From Deltaproteobacteria bacterium (lineage in GTDB: Bacteria; Desulfobacterota; Desulfobulbia; Desulfobulbales; Desulfocapsaceae): a stretch of DNA of 32,305 bases. Under the pieces are notes generated by a model. That model worked only from the letters and a program-made list of their open reading frames with translations, was not told where the DNA came from and ran no database searches. Position 1 is the first letter of the stretch; each line of letters opens with the position of its first letter. The translations under genes and the position numbers were made by a program. Positions 9,501 through 18,024 of this stretch are shown here, piece by piece. The stretch lies in NCBI GenBank assembly GCA_019306075.1, contig JAFDME010000003.1, forward strand, positions 1 to 32,305, given 5' to 3'.

Positions 9501-9994
9501 ATCCTGCCCCCGATAAGAGGCAGCACCATTCCGCTGCTGTCATCGGTGGAACCGTCAGACTGCACTTTGGTCCCACTTTGCGGCCTCTTTTCCGCAGCCC
9601 CGACATCGGCTTCCGGCTGCTCAGAGCTCCCTTTCAGATAGACAGAAACTACCGGTTTTTCTATGGTGACACTGCCCACATCCGTATGGTTTATGGCAAG
9701 AGCCAGAAGTCCCTTGGGAACCTCGACATCCGCCACCTTTACCAGGACTCCCTCAGAAGGACTGTCATAGGAAATCCCACGGCATTGAATACCGCTGAAC
9801 CAGCCCAGGGAGAGGTCATCGAAATCAAGCTGACCGGCCAGCCTGGAACTGGCGGCCTGTTTCACCCTGTTTTCAGCCCAGCGGGTTGAAAGCAGGGTGG
9901 GAAGGGAGAACAGCCCTGCTAAAATAACCAACAACAAACATCCTGTTATCACCAGTAGCTTTGATTTCTTCTTCCAAAAAGGGATTTCTGCCAT
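6587..9994 (-). CDS. AsmA-like envelope protein (large)
   Basis: This 1135-residue protein has one N-terminal membrane anchor (about residues 12-32, after a Lys-rich start) and a very long periplasmic part. The region after the anchor (SRLAGQLDFDDLSLGWFSGIQ, then VEVPKGLLALAINHTDVGSVTIEKPVVSVYL) is typical of the start of AsmA-type proteins. The rest is repetitive alternating beta-strand sequence with LDL/SGS patterns, as in AsmA/TamB repeats; such proteins are thought to form hydrophobic grooves for moving phospholipids between the membranes. A Ser/Asp/Gly-rich linker lies around residues 125-155. An AGAGGA ribosome site precedes the ATG. Subfamily is not resolved. About 220 bases upstream, to the mltB stop, hold no recognised gene except a possible 24-codon ORF. 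Confidence 0.8.
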   Translation of the reverse strand: MAEIPFWKKKSKLLVITGCLLLVILAGLFSLPTLLSTRWAENRVKQAASSRLAGQLDFDDLSLGWFSGIQCRGISYDSPSEGVLVKVADVEVPKGLLALAINHTDVGSVTIEKPVVSVYLKGSSEQPEADVGAAEKRPQSGTKVQSDGSTDDSSGMVLPLIGGRISIVNGTVIVISADLAEKPVVKDLNLVLDIAGAEHSLDYLVKFQSGDGTGRVEGKGTVTLPAGDIAKLDDIQSRADIDIENWEIADLLSILAATSGGPTGSGQLNGNMSVSGSTATALQIKGVLAGRKIMLQGGPFKSDRPSMDSVEVKIDGVSAGSTFTLSNLELASPFASGTVSGTFDGESKKEISGQAVIDLAQLSSQLPATLNLKKGTSVSTGKIDLKAKVTGSDKETLFDATVRLAKLEGAAGKKKISWDKPVNLEVRGMQGASGVRLDKFVLQSAFLNGTGQGDINDMNVQLKADINLALKEIGKFIQLDGWQSGGKINLNLQMAGKTETVRVVRGEAGITNFTLRYNDRVIAPLDTFKADLIADVRLGPEMRPREIVNSDLSFKSWAGSGSAVIKNLLLPSTEAAVSFKDFGFKGSFDLGRLTALLQTLELLPVDSRIGGMVNVATGATLQDDKLNLADTRLDIGDFLFQNGNQKFSEKELVLTTRGSADLKKKSAILKPVKLKTGSGHLAFPELVISDWSRIKNGVRTEGSIDLNLGPLTTLLADIIKLPPGTGITGKTAVNLNIDLTDAQHQSVQLAGDIGPLKVSSEDKLLLSEDGIKLAMDLSGDLYDQNFSFDKVAISSPPFSLEGAGKLVPDKEEHLFTSQGDMTLDLKALENYIKAFSDVKLEMAGTAKRSFAVKVRSADGQWKDLPKHTELSTSFHVDSVRTTGVDIESLEVAVVLADSLAGIDIQGMVNRGEMVLKPKIDFTADPPLLSLPENSKVLTGVGLTEDESSDVLAKIHPLFKGSAISAGTVDLGVQHLSWPLDKAARKDGELTCTLTFNDVRLQVGGLLAKILDLMKANEREVTLSDKPMQCVAKDDRVRCSPLELQIKDYSITMTGSVGLDQSLDYEVQIPVTQNMVGSDGYKYLEGTHITVPVKGTVAKPSLSDDFVEDAIGDLLMQAGKKKITEQAGKLLQNLFK

Positions 9995-10217
9995 AGTGTC
10001 CTCTCTCCATTCAATATGGTGTCTTACTGATGTTAATTAGGCTGTTATGAGAAGAAAAAACGGAAAATCTGATCTGTCAATGGATCAACACCTGGGGGTT
10101 GGACCAGAAGCATTTTCATTTTTATTTCTCATCTCCTTAATGATAGACGAACGGTATGTCGAGTATTTATTCTAAAAAAGAGCATTAACTCTAAAATGGC
10201 AAGGAGAAAAGTACCGG

Positions 10218-11444
10218 TCAATTCTTTTTCCGCAGCTCCTCCAACAGTCCCAGGTCAGGGGAACCATCCTCGACCAGACCCGCACGGACCTGGAATCTGC
10301 GAATCGCCTTTTTCGACTCTCTTCCCAGGTTCCCGTCAACCTCTCCAGTGTAGAAACCGAGCTTTTTCAACCGCTCCTGTATCTCAAACTTTTGTGAGAC
10401 ATCCAGTGCCCCTACAGGCCTGGGCCAACCCTGCACCATCCCTTCGCCGCCTGCCAACCGGTCAGCGAGAAGCCCCACGGCGAGAGCATAGGCATCAGCA
10501 TTGTTATACCGTTTCAATACAAAAAAATTCTTCAACATTAAAAACGACGGGCCATCAGATCCGGCGAGCATCTTTAAAACAGCCCTGTCACCGGGGCGGG
10601 GATAACTCTTGCCTTTGGGACGAATAAAACCAAGCTTTTGCCACTGAACCAGGGTTTCTGTTTGACCCCTGTACCTGTCGCCACCTGCGGGAGTAACAAC
10701 TTCATATCCCCAGGTCTTTCCACTCCGCCAGCCATTCTTCTGCAGCAGACTTGCCGCTGTAGCCAGGGCGTCTGGAATAGAATTCCAGATATCGCGCCGG
10801 CCATTGCCATCCATATCCACCCCATAGGCAAGATAGCTGGTTGGAATAAACTGCGTATGCCCCATGGCTCCTGCCCATGAGCCGAGAAACTTGTCTCTGT
10901 CGATATCTCCCGCCTGGAGAATTTTCAGGGCCGCCACCAGCTGGGACCGGCCAAATTTCCGCCTTTTTTTATCACCATATGCCAGCGTTGCCAAGGCTCT
11001 GGGTACATAGTGCAACCGACTGGTCTTTTTCAGAATTTCCCCGTAACTTGACTCCATGGACCATATGGCAAGCAGCACCGACGACCTGACCCCAAACCGG
11101 CTCTCCACACTGCTCAGTGTTGCACCATGGATTTCAGCCATATTCATTCCTTTGCTGATCGTCAGAGGATTTACCCTTGCGTCCAGATAATCCCAGATTT
11201 TCGTTGTAAATTCCGCCTGATAGGCTGCTTTTTTCAAAACCAGAGCGTCCGGCTCCGTAACTCCTGAGAACGCTTTCTCATAGGTCTCCCTGCTCACACC
11301 CTGCAAAGAGGCGACTTCGTAAAAATCAGCTATCCATCTTTCAAACCCACTCTCAGCCCCGGCAGAAAAAGATTGTGCCAGGACGGCTATAAAGATAACC
11401 GGCAGAACCACAAGCCATCTTCTGATTTTAACTGTACTATGCAT
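10218..11444 (-). CDS. mltB: Lytic murein transglycosylase B with peptidoglycan-binding domain
   Basis: The enzyme cleaves the MurNAc-GlcNAc bond of peptidoglycan, leaving 1,6-anhydroMurNAc. From the ATG at 11444 it has 408 residues: a signal peptide (hydrophobic residues 11-27, no lipobox cysteine), an MltB-type catalytic domain with the catalytic Glu in IWSMESSYGE (Glu131), then the signature GSWAGAMGHTQFIPTSYL and VDMDGNGRRDIWNS. A C-terminal PG_binding_1 domain follows (about 340-405: VSQKFEIQERLKKLGFYTGEVDG). A GTG twelve bases upstream is also in frame, but AGGAGA touches it directly, whereas the ATG has a better-placed site, so the ATG is preferred. Lack of a lipid anchor suggests a soluble periplasmic form. 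Confidence 0.92.
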   Translation of the reverse strand: MHSTVKIRRWLVVLPVIFIAVLAQSFSAGAESGFERWIADFYEVASLQGVSRETYEKAFSGVTEPDALVLKKAAYQAEFTTKIWDYLDARVNPLTISKGMNMAEIHGATLSSVESRFGVRSSVLLAIWSMESSYGEILKKTSRLHYVPRALATLAYGDKKRRKFGRSQLVAALKILQAGDIDRDKFLGSWAGAMGHTQFIPTSYLAYGVDMDGNGRRDIWNSIPDALATAASLLQKNGWRSGKTWGYEVVTPAGGDRYRGQTETLVQWQKLGFIRPKGKSYPRPGDRAVLKMLAGSDGPSFLMLKNFFVLKRYNNADAYALAVGLLADRLAGGEGMVQGWPRPVGALDVSQKFEIQERLKKLGFYTGEVDGNLGRESKKAIRRFQVRAGLVEDGSPDLGLLEELRKKN

Positions 11445-11891
11445 AACAGATCCCACTCTCCTGACTAATTCCTGTCCATAAATGGCCTTTCTGAGGAGTC
11501 TCGCATACTCACTTACCTGTCCTGACTTTTTGGTGCATGTTAAATTTTATCCTCGGAATATCATATATATACCTGCGGTAAAATTTATCCTGCGCCTCAA
11601 TTTAGAAGAAAAAATCTCATTTCTGGACAGACACTGCCTAAATTTTCACAGATGATCAATCTCAACATATTGATATAATACCAACGTTTGCTTTAACAAA
11701 GATACCGGACTGTTACCAGTTATAAATCGTTCATCCCTACTTCTTCCTGCCTTCCAATGTTGACAATAATGGAGGATTCAGGTATCAGACAACGATCCTT
11801 ATATGACGCAACCCGGAAACTCCATTCTCTCACCACAGAGAGCACAAAGGACACAGAGAAAGAAGATTTTTTAGTATCACTGGATATTGCC
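11445..11891. other. Non-coding divergent region between mltB and yqaA
   Basis: This spacer of about 450 bases is AT-rich in its middle (catatatata near 11565). It should hold the promoters for both flanking genes, but no convincing -35/-10 pair was identified. Its right end contains a CACAGAG-type repeat (11832-11872). The frame of yqaA stays open through it to an ATG at 11760 region, but that extension translates the repeat and is unlike YqaA proteins, so it is not taken as coding. Confidence 0.6.
11832..11872 (+). repeat. CACAGAG-type dispersed repeat, copy 1
   Basis: The 24-base stretch at 11849-11872 (ggacacagagaaagaa, then gatttttt) matches 22814-22837 with one difference. The preceding cacagagagcac is the reverse complement of 22847-22858. 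So this copy resembles both arms of the inverted repeat at 22808-22867 rearranged into one direction. It ends about 20 bases before the chosen yqaA start. Confidence 0.7.
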
Positions 11892-12344
11892 ATGGAACTG
11901 CTCCATCACCTCAACCTTGAACCGTCTCTGGCTATCCTTTTCACTCTCAGTTTTCTGGCGGCAACCATCATTCCCATCGGCTCTGAATGGCTGCTGGTAG
12001 TGATGATCCTCACCGGTTTTTCCCCGGCCCAAGCGGTGATAACAGCAACTGCTGGTAACTATCTGGGAGGGTGCACCACCTGGTTTATCGGTCTATATGG
12101 ATCAGATTTCATTATTTCAAGAGTGCTTCGCGTCAGTGATACAGAGCTAACAAGGGCAAAAGAGATCTACAGAAAATACGGTTCCTGGTCACTCCTTCTC
12201 TCATGGCTGCCGGTTATAGGGGATCCGCTCTGCCTGCTCGCCGGAATATTCAGGATAGGATTTATACGCTTTTCTCTCCTTGTATTTTCCGGAAAATTAT
12301 TTCGCTATACAACCCTGGCTGTATTGACTGTACAGTTCAACTGA
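11892..12344 (+). CDS. yqaA: YqaA-type DedA/SNARE-associated membrane protein
   Basis: This is a 150-residue inner-membrane protein of the YqaA family, related to DedA. The residues FLAATIIPIGSEWLLVVMIL at the start, NYLGGCTTWFIGLYG in the middle, and YGSWSLLLSWLPVIGDPLCL near the end match the order in E. coli YqaA (142 residues). The conserved Glu in GSEW and Gly-Asp in VIGDP are present. DedA-superfamily proteins are linked to membrane lipid transport and proton-motive-force homeostasis; YqaA itself is poorly characterised. The start chosen is the ATG at 11892, as upstream in-frame codons come from a dispersed repeat; the ribosome site is weak. A ykgJ-type gene follows after 12 bases, probably in one operon. 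Confidence 0.82.
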   Translation: MELLHHLNLEPSLAILFTLSFLAATIIPIGSEWLLVVMILTGFSPAQAVITATAGNYLGGCTTWFIGLYGSDFIISRVLRVSDTELTRAKEIYRKYGSWSLLLSWLPVIGDPLCLLAGIFRIGFIRFSLLVFSGKLFRYTTLAVLTVQFN

Positions 12345-12356
12345 GGTTAACAGACA

Positions 12357-13073
12357 ATGAAAAACCAGATTTTAAAGAAAATCTACACTCTTTTTACAGA
12401 GTGGAGTTCCCATGGACAAATTGCCTGCCGCAAAGGCTGCGCCGTCTGCTGCACCAGAAATGTTACGATTACCGCCCTTGAGGGAGAGATCATCCTCCGC
12501 TTTATCATCAAACACAAGATGGCACAGTGGTTTGGTGAAAAACTGAAAGTGGAGAAGGCTCATCACCGCCCGAAGATGAGTACTAATGACTTTGCCAGGG
12601 CCTGCCTGCAGGAGAGAAACGTCGATTTTTCAGAAACACCCGGCCAGGCCCCCTGCCCTTTTCTTGAAGAAAATATCTGCCGGATCTACCCGGCAAGACC
12701 GTTCGGCTGCCGGATGATGATCTCAGAGAGAACCTGCACCGCTGATCAACCGGCTCTTCTTCCCGAGAGATACCTTGCAGCATCAACTGCGGTTACCCAG
12801 ATCATCGAGCATCTGGGCCAGAAGGAATACTGGGGAAATATGCTCGACGTGCTTCCGGCTCTCTGTGATATCAGTGAATTCAGCCCGATTTCCCGCCACC
12901 TGAGCACAGCCGACATGATGCAGGCGCGGCTGCGGACTCTCACTGCAAAACCACTGCCCGGCTTTCTCTTTACGGAGGAAGAAGAACAGACAGTTTCCCC
13001 TCTGCTGCAAACACTATTTGATACAGAAATCGAGGGAAAACGTATTGAGGATATTCTCAACGGCAACTACTGA
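12357..13073 (+). CDS. YkgJ-family cysteine-cluster protein
   Basis: This 238-residue protein has the CxxC...CC pattern of the YkgJ (CxxCxxCC, putative Zn/Fe-binding) family: CRKGCAVCCTRNV near residue 22-34, then CPFLEENICRIYPARPFGCR (about 100-119) and a further Cys in SERTC. Eight or so cysteines are positioned to bind a metal or a Fe-S cluster. The C-terminal 100 residues are mostly helical and unassigned. It probably forms an operon with yqaA (12-base gap, AGG ribosome site). It converges on msrAB with a gap of only 14 bases and no visible terminator. A second, shorter member of the family is at 27432-28061. The biochemical role of the family is not established. Confidence 0.85.
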   Translation: MKNQILKKIYTLFTEWSSHGQIACRKGCAVCCTRNVTITALEGEIILRFIIKHKMAQWFGEKLKVEKAHHRPKMSTNDFARACLQERNVDFSETPGQAPCPFLEENICRIYPARPFGCRMMISERTCTADQPALLPERYLAASTAVTQIIEHLGQKEYWGNMLDVLPALCDISEFSPISRHLSTADMMQARLRTLTAKPLPGFLFTEEEEQTVSPLLQTLFDTEIEGKRIEDILNGNY

Positions 13074-13087
13074 CCCCTGTAAGAAGA

Positions 13088-14137
13088 CTATTCAAACAGA
13101 GGCAAAAACTCCTTATATCCCCTTTTGCCCAGTTCATTGACCGGGATAAATTCGAGGGATGCCGAATTGATGCAGTATCTCAAACCGGTCGGTTTCGGTC
13201 CATCATCAAAAAGATGTCCAAGGTGGGAATCACCGTAACTGCTGCGCACCTCTGTTCTGACCATAAAAAACTTGGAATCCTTTTTCTCAACGACATTTTT
13301 GTCCACCAGGGGGCGGGAAAAACTTGGCCATCCTGTCCCTGACTTAAACTTATCAAGAGAGCTGAAGAGTGGCTCGCCGGAGACGATATCCACATAAATC
13401 CCAGCCTTTTTGTTATCCCAGTAGGTATTGTTAAAAGCGGGCTCGGTACCATCCCTGCGGGTCACATCATACTGCATGTCCGTGAGCCTGGCGCGGAGCA
13501 CACTGTCATCCGGCCTGGCATACTGCCTCGGGGCAGGCTTGTCTCCCCAGGTATCTTTTAAAAACCCGGCACGACCGGAACCGACCTTGTATGCTGAATA
13601 GTGAACTATATTCTTCCTGTAATAATCCTGATGATATTCTTCCGCCGGATAAAACTTCTTTGCGGGAACGATAGCTGTAACTACAGGTTTGGGAAACACT
13701 TTTTCATCATTGAGTTTTTCCTTCGACTTTTCCGCTATCTCTTTTTCTTCCTCATTGTTATAAAAAATTGCTGTGCGGTAATGGCGGCCGCGGTCAGCAA
13801 ACTGGCCTCCGTCATCGGTGGGATCAATCTGCCGCCAGAAGGTATCAAGCAGCTCACCATAACTGATTTTCCCCGGATCGTATACCACCTGCACAGATTC
13901 GATATGGGAAGTCCTGCCGCTGGAAACTTGATCGTAGGTGGGATTCTTCTCATCCCCCCCGGAATATCCTGCGGTGACACCAACTACCCCTTCCAGCTGC
14001 TCAAACGGCGGCTCCATACACCAGAAACATCCTCCTCCAAAAACAGCAGTTTTATTTTCTTGTACCGCTGTCTCCTGCCCTGCAAGTGCTGGAAGCACCG
14101 CCAGCACCAGCATAGCCGCTATAAATATATACTGCAT
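13088..14137 (-). CDS. msrAB: Exported peptide methionine sulfoxide reductase MsrA-MsrB fusion
   Basis: The protein reduces both S- and R-methionine sulfoxide in oxidised proteins. From the ATG at 14137 it has 349 residues; this start has an ideal AAGGAGGA five bases upstream, and gives a signal peptide ([19 protein letters not shown]). A GTG/ATG start seven codons earlier would put the ribosome site inside the gene. The MsrA domain follows at once, with catalytic Cys37 in GGGCFWC and GYSGG. The MsrB domain starts near residue 220, with [24 protein letters not shown] and catalytic Cys322 in [11 protein letters not shown]. The zinc CxxC cysteines of many MsrBs are replaced (SGEPLF instead of a Cys before PLF). 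The protein should act in the periplasm or as an anchored protein. Confidence 0.94.
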   Translation of the reverse strand: MQYIFIAAMLVLAVLPALAGQETAVQENKTAVFGGGCFWCMEPPFEQLEGVVGVTAGYSGGDEKNPTYDQVSSGRTSHIESVQVVYDPGKISYGELLDTFWRQIDPTDDGGQFADRGRHYRTAIFYNNEEEKEIAEKSKEKLNDEKVFPKPVVTAIVPAKKFYPAEEYHQDYYRKNIVHYSAYKVGSGRAGFLKDTWGDKPAPRQYARPDDSVLRARLTDMQYDVTRRDGTEPAFNNTYWDNKKAGIYVDIVSGEPLFSSLDKFKSGTGWPSFSRPLVDKNVVEKKDSKFFMVRTEVRSSYGDSHLGHLFDDGPKPTGLRYCINSASLEFIPVNELGKRGYKEFLPLFE

Positions 14138-14291
14138 ATCTTCCTCCTTTATTGACATTGATTCCCAAAGCTACTTAACCATACCATATTCACTGCCGCA
14201 AATGGATCAAGTTCTATCATTTCACAATCTTAAATCAACTCCATATAAACGACAGGCAGAGAGGGCATGACCAGGCTCTTTTTTTCACGGA

Positions 14292-14325
14292 GGAGTCCAA
14301 TTTTCTGTTTCATAATTAGGGCTCC
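14292..14325 (+). promoter_or_regulatory. Stem-loop in the pyrG leader
   Basis: The bases ggagtccaatt (14292-14302) can pair with aatt-a-gggctcc (14314-14325), 11 pairs including one G-T and one bulged A, around an 11-base loop. It lies about 20 bases before the pyrG start and has no T-run, so it is not a finished terminator. It may affect translation or carry attenuation; that is inference. Confidence 0.35.
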
Positions 14326-14343
14326 ATTGCTATAGTGCCAGCC

Positions 14344-16005
14344 ATGGAAAATACAAACAATACAAAACGGACCAAATTTATTTTTGTAACCGGCGGTGTC
14401 CTCTCCTCTCTGGGGAAAGGGCTGGCATCAGCCGCCATAGGAGCCCTTCTTGAAAGCCGGGGCCTGACGGTTACCTTCCAGAAACTCGACCCCTATATCA
14501 ATGTTGACCCGGGAACCATGAACCCTTTTCAGCATGGAGAGGTCTATGTAACCGATGACGGGGCCGAGACTGACCTCGATATGGGCCACTACGAGCGTTA
14601 CACCAACGCCGTTATGGCCCAGAAAAACAACTATACTTCGGGCCGCATCTACTATTCCGTTATCACCAAGGAGCGGCGGGGGGAATATCTTGGAGGGACT
14701 GTACAGGTCATCCCCCATATAACCGACGAAATTAAAGCTGCCGTGCTCCAGCTGGACGGCAGTGTCGATGTTGCCATCATCGAAATCGGCGGCACGGTCG
14801 GTGACATTGAAGGGCTTCCCTTTATAGAGGCAATCCGGCAGCTGCGGGGAGATCTTGGCAAAGAGTATTCCCTCTATATCCACCTTACCCTTGTGCCCTA
14901 TATAAAAACAGCGGGAGAGGTAAAAACCAAGCCAACCCAGCACTCTGTCAGGGAGCTTCGGGCAGATGGTATCCAGCCGGACATCCTTGTCTGCCGGACC
15001 GAGGTTCCCCTGGAAGACAGTCTGAAGGCAAAGCTCTCACTTTTCTGTAATGTCCCGCCTGACGCCGTTATCACCGCAATAGACGTGGACACAATCTATG
15101 AACTGCCGCTCCACCTGCATAAAGAGGGACTGGACAGTAAGATTCTCGAGCTGCTCAATATCTGGACAGGCCAGCCTAATATCAAACCCTGGGAAGATCT
15201 TGTTCACACCATACAGAACCCGACAAGCGATGTCACCATCGGCATTATCGGTAAATATGTTGATCTGACTGAATCATACAAGAGCCTGCATGAGGCACTG
15301 GTCCATGGCGGTATCGCCAACGGCACTAAAGTCAACCTCCTCTATATCAGCGCTGAAGATCTGGAATCGGAAGACCCGGTACCCCTCCTGGAGAAATGTG
15401 ACGGGATCCTGGTCCCCGGCGGGTTTGGCAAAAGGGGCACTGAAGGAAAGATCAAGGCCATCGGCTACGCCAGGGAGAACAAAATCCCCTTCTTCGGCAT
15501 CTGTCTCGGCATGCAGCTTGCCGTTGTCGAATTTGCCAGAACTATACTCGGACTGGCTGGTGCCAACTCAGTTGAAATGGATGAAAACACAGCTGATCCT
15601 GTTATCTATCTGATCAAGGAATGGTTTGATTACAGAGCCGACAAAATGCAGGTTCGCGACGAGGAATCCGACCTCGGCGGCACACTCCGCCTTGGCGCCT
15701 ACCCCTGTGTGCTGAAGAAAGAGACCAACGCTTCCAGAGCATACAACCGGGTTGAGGAGATTTCCGAACGCCATCGACACCGCTACGAATTCAACAATGA
15801 CTACCGCCAGCAGCTTGAAGAAAACGGTCTCGTCATCGCGGGAACATCTCCGGACAATAATCTTGTTGAAATCATTGAAATTAAAGACCATCCATGGTTC
15901 CTCGGATGCCAGTTTCACCCTGAATTCAAATCCAAGCCGATGAAGCCCCACCCTCTGTTCAGGGATTTTATCAGTGCTGCGCTCGAAAAAAAGCAGCAGG
16001 GATAG
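14344..16005 (+). CDS. pyrG: CTP synthase
   Basis: The enzyme makes CTP from UTP, ATP and glutamine in the cytoplasm. From the ATG at 14344 it has 553 residues, close to the usual 535-550. The N-terminal synthetase domain starts with [17 protein letters not shown] (the P-loop-like motif) and has [19 protein letters not shown] and the [14 protein letters not shown] block. The C-terminal class I glutamine amidotransferase has the oxyanion loop VPGGFGKRG, nucleophile Cys in [10 protein letters not shown] and the HPEF pair near the end, so it is complete. A GTG at 14335 is an alternative start with an AGGG 13 bases upstream; neither start has an ideal ribosome site. It heads the run with kdsA (17-base gap), where CTP also serves Kdo activation. 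Confidence 0.96.
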   Translation: MENTNNTKRTKFIFVTGGVLSSLGKGLASAAIGALLESRGLTVTFQKLDPYINVDPGTMNPFQHGEVYVTDDGAETDLDMGHYERYTNAVMAQKNNYTSGRIYYSVITKERRGEYLGGTVQVIPHITDEIKAAVLQLDGSVDVAIIEIGGTVGDIEGLPFIEAIRQLRGDLGKEYSLYIHLTLVPYIKTAGEVKTKPTQHSVRELRADGIQPDILVCRTEVPLEDSLKAKLSLFCNVPPDAVITAIDVDTIYELPLHLHKEGLDSKILELLNIWTGQPNIKPWEDLVHTIQNPTSDVTIGIIGKYVDLTESYKSLHEALVHGGIANGTKVNLLYISAEDLESEDPVPLLEKCDGILVPGGFGKRGTEGKIKAIGYARENKIPFFGICLGMQLAVVEFARTILGLAGANSVEMDENTADPVIYLIKEWFDYRADKMQVRDEESDLGGTLRLGAYPCVLKKETNASRAYNRVEEISERHRHRYEFNNDYRQQLEENGLVIAGTSPDNNLVEIIEIKDHPWFLGCQFHPEFKSKPMKPHPLFRDFISAALEKKQQG

Positions 16006-16022
16006 GAGAGGATTAAAAAAAT

Positions 16023-16859
16023 ATGCAGGAAATCTCTGTTTCCATCCAGACTCCGTCCGGCACTCCGATTACCGTGGGTACGAACCAGCCCCTCCTGCTC
16101 ATAGGCGGACCCTGCGCTCTTGAGTCTGAGGATCTCGCCCGCAGGGTTGCTGAAACGATGCTGGAAATCTGTGACCGGCTTGGTCTCTCCTACGTTTTCA
16201 AGGCATCGTTTGATAAGGCCAACCGCACCTCACTCTCCTCCTACCGCGGCCCGGGCCTTGAGGAGGGGCTGGCGACCCTGGCAAGGATAAGACAGGAGCT
16301 GCAGGTGCCTGTTATTTCCGACATTCATGATGTCAGCCAGGTTGAAGCAGCAGCAGAGGTCCTCGATATTATTCAGATTCCAGCCTTTCTCTGCCGCCAG
16401 ACTGACCTCCTCGCGGCAGCTGCGCTGAGCGGAAAGGTGGTTAACGTCAAAAAAGGGCAGTTTGTCTCTCCCTGGGATATGAAAAATGTGGTGGACAAGG
16501 TGCGGCACAGCGGCGGGAAAAAAATTATGCTGGTGGAAAGAGGTGCAACCTTTGGCTATAACAACCTCGTAGTCGATATGCGATCACTGCCTGTCATGAG
16601 ATCCCTGGGCTGTCCGGTAATTTTTGACGCCACCCATTCTGTTCAGCTTCCAGGGGGGGCCGGAGGCGTCTCGGGGGGACAGCGCGAATTTATAGAACCC
16701 CTGGCCAAGGCCGCTGTTGCTGCTGGAATTGACGGCCTTTTCATGGAGATTCACCCTGCCCCGGACAAGGCCCTCTGTGATGGGCCAAACTCTATCCCCC
16801 TTGACGATATTGAAGAACTGCTGAGAAAAATCGTCAGAATTCGTGCAGCTGTTGATTAA
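16023..16859 (+). CDS. kdsA: 3-deoxy-8-phosphooctulonate synthase (Kdo-8-phosphate synthase)
   Basis: The enzyme condenses phosphoenolpyruvate with arabinose 5-phosphate to give Kdo 8-phosphate, the first committed step to the lipopolysaccharide inner-core sugar. It has 278 residues, normal for the family. The diagnostic stretches are [76 protein letters not shown], and [22 protein letters not shown] ribosome site (GAGAGG) lies about 11 bases upstream. It ends two bases before kdsC. KdsB and KdsD, needed for the full pathway, are not in this window. Confidence 0.97.
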   Translation: MQEISVSIQTPSGTPITVGTNQPLLLIGGPCALESEDLARRVAETMLEICDRLGLSYVFKASFDKANRTSLSSYRGPGLEEGLATLARIRQELQVPVISDIHDVSQVEAAAEVLDIIQIPAFLCRQTDLLAAAALSGKVVNVKKGQFVSPWDMKNVVDKVRHSGGKKIMLVERGATFGYNNLVVDMRSLPVMRSLGCPVIFDATHSVQLPGGAGGVSGGQREFIEPLAKAAVAAGIDGLFMEIHPAPDKALCDGPNSIPLDDIEELLRKIVRIRAAVD

Positions 16860-16861
16860 TC

Positions 16862-17425
16862 ATGTCCGAATCCCATTCCATGCAGCCAGATCCCAACCGC
16901 AAACTGGCCCTGACAAAGGCCCGGGATATCAAGCTCCTCCTCCTTGATGTCGATGGAGTACTCACTGATGGCAACCTTCTCTACACCGGCGTCGATCAGG
17001 AAGGTAAATCGTTTAATACCCTGGACGGTTTTGGTCTCCGCCTTATGCATGAGGCGGGAATTGATGTGGGGATTATAACAGCGAGGGAGTCTGCAGTAGT
17101 ACAGCGGCGTGCAGCCGAACTGAAAATGCGCTATATCCACCAGGGTGCCGTCAACAAAAACAGCGCCTTTACACAGATAATCGCCGAATCGGGACTGGCA
17201 CCTTCCCAGATCGCCTATATGGGAGATGACTGGCTCGATCTTACACTCCTCCAGCAGGTCGGTTTCGCAGTCGCTCCGGCAAACGGAGTGGCTGAAGTGA
17301 AGAAAATTGCACACTATGTTACGCAACAGAGAGGAGGCCATGGAGCTGTACGTGAATGTTGCGAGCTGATTCTTGAGGCACAGAACCTGCTTCCGGCCCT
17401 GCTGCGTAAATATACGATCAGATGA
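16862..17425 (+). CDS. kdsC: 3-deoxy-D-manno-octulosonate 8-phosphate phosphatase
   Basis: This HAD-superfamily phosphatase removes phosphate from Kdo 8-phosphate to give free Kdo for CMP activation. It has 187 residues, typical for the tetrameric C0-type KdsC. HAD motif I is LLLDVDGVLTDG (nucleophile and acid Asp), followed by LDGFGLRLMHEAGIDVGIITARES, and the motif IV stretch is YMGDDWLDLTLL. The start is two bases after the kdsA stop, without its own clear ribosome site, which suggests coupling; the end overlaps lptC by ATGA (17422-17425). Confidence 0.95.
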   Translation: MSESHSMQPDPNRKLALTKARDIKLLLLDVDGVLTDGNLLYTGVDQEGKSFNTLDGFGLRLMHEAGIDVGIITARESAVVQRRAAELKMRYIHQGAVNKNSAFTQIIAESGLAPSQIAYMGDDWLDLTLLQQVGFAVAPANGVAEVKKIAHYVTQQRGGHGAVRECCELILEAQNLLPALLRKYTIR

Positions 17426-18024
17426 AACTGCACCGCAATACAATCTGGCTTGTTCCCCTTATTCTGATCATAACCTTTCCGCTCTGGCGTATCCCCGTCG
17501 GAGCATTTCTAACGCCAAGGGGCGGTTTCAACCCTGAAATAGCCAACGGTGGCGGTGAACCAGCCAGCCAGAACTTCAGCATGAAAAAAATTACAATTCT
17601 GCAGAATCAAAAAGGCAAGGACACAGCACTGATCCGAGCCGAATCAGCCCGCACCGCAGGCCACTCAAAAGTTTTTGTTCTCCGGAAAGTTGATGCTGAC
17701 CTCTTTGATGCAGCCGGAAACATTACCCACGTTGTTTCCAATACGGGAGAGTACAATGTTACCACCAAGGTCCTGACACTTATTGACGATGTGGTGGTGA
17801 ACAAAACCCGGGATAAACAGTTTCTCTACACCGACCTGCTCTACTATGACGGTGACAAGCGTACCGTCCGCTGTCCCGGTAAAACCAGACTGGTCAGCCA
17901 GAATGCAACCATTGACGGAGGAAGCCTCGACTATGATATTGAGGCCGCCAGATATGATATAGGGGGCAGGGTCCATGTTACGCTTGATGGATTCAGTGTA
18001 CCTGCAGGCAGTCCAGCACCGTGA
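17422..18024 (+). CDS. lptC: LPS export protein LptC
   Basis: LptC is the single-pass inner-membrane component of the Lpt bridge that takes lipopolysaccharide from LptFG and passes it to LptA. It has 200 residues: one N-terminal TM segment (about residues 7-27), then a periplasmic beta-jellyroll region with the family pattern MKKITILQNQKGKDTALIRAES, VSNTGEYNVTTKVLTLIDDVVV, and RTVRCPGKTRLVSQNATIDGGSLDYD split over its strands. It follows kdsC with an ATGA overlap. The usual next gene, lptA, is absent: instead trmO converges and overlaps the last 32 bases. The C-terminal residues after the last strand (GFSVPAGSPAP) come from the overlap zone and may be a new tail. Confidence 0.85.
   Translation: MKLHRNTIWLVPLILIITFPLWRIPVGAFLTPRGGFNPEIANGGGEPASQNFSMKKITILQNQKGKDTALIRAESARTAGHSKVFVLRKVDADLFDAAGNITHVVSNTGEYNVTTKVLTLIDDVVVNKTRDKQFLYTDLLYYDGDKRTVRCPGKTRLVSQNATIDGGSLDYDIEAARYDIGGRVHVTLDGFSVPAGSPAP

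Noticed and set aside
10179-10192. Possible terminator after mltB (agag/ctct with T-run on the minus strand)
   Set aside because: The stem is only four pairs; too weak to call.
11757-11891. N-terminal extension of yqaA (45 codons)
   Set aside because: It translates the CACAGAG-type repeat, has no YqaA similarity, and the family begins at the ATG at 11892.
13601-14155. Plus-strand ORF of 184 codons opposite msrAB
   Set aside because: It is antisense to a clear MsrA domain and its product resembles no known family.
16856-17443. Minus-strand ORF of 195 codons opposite kdsC
   Set aside because: kdsC has all HAD motifs; the opposite frame has no family features.
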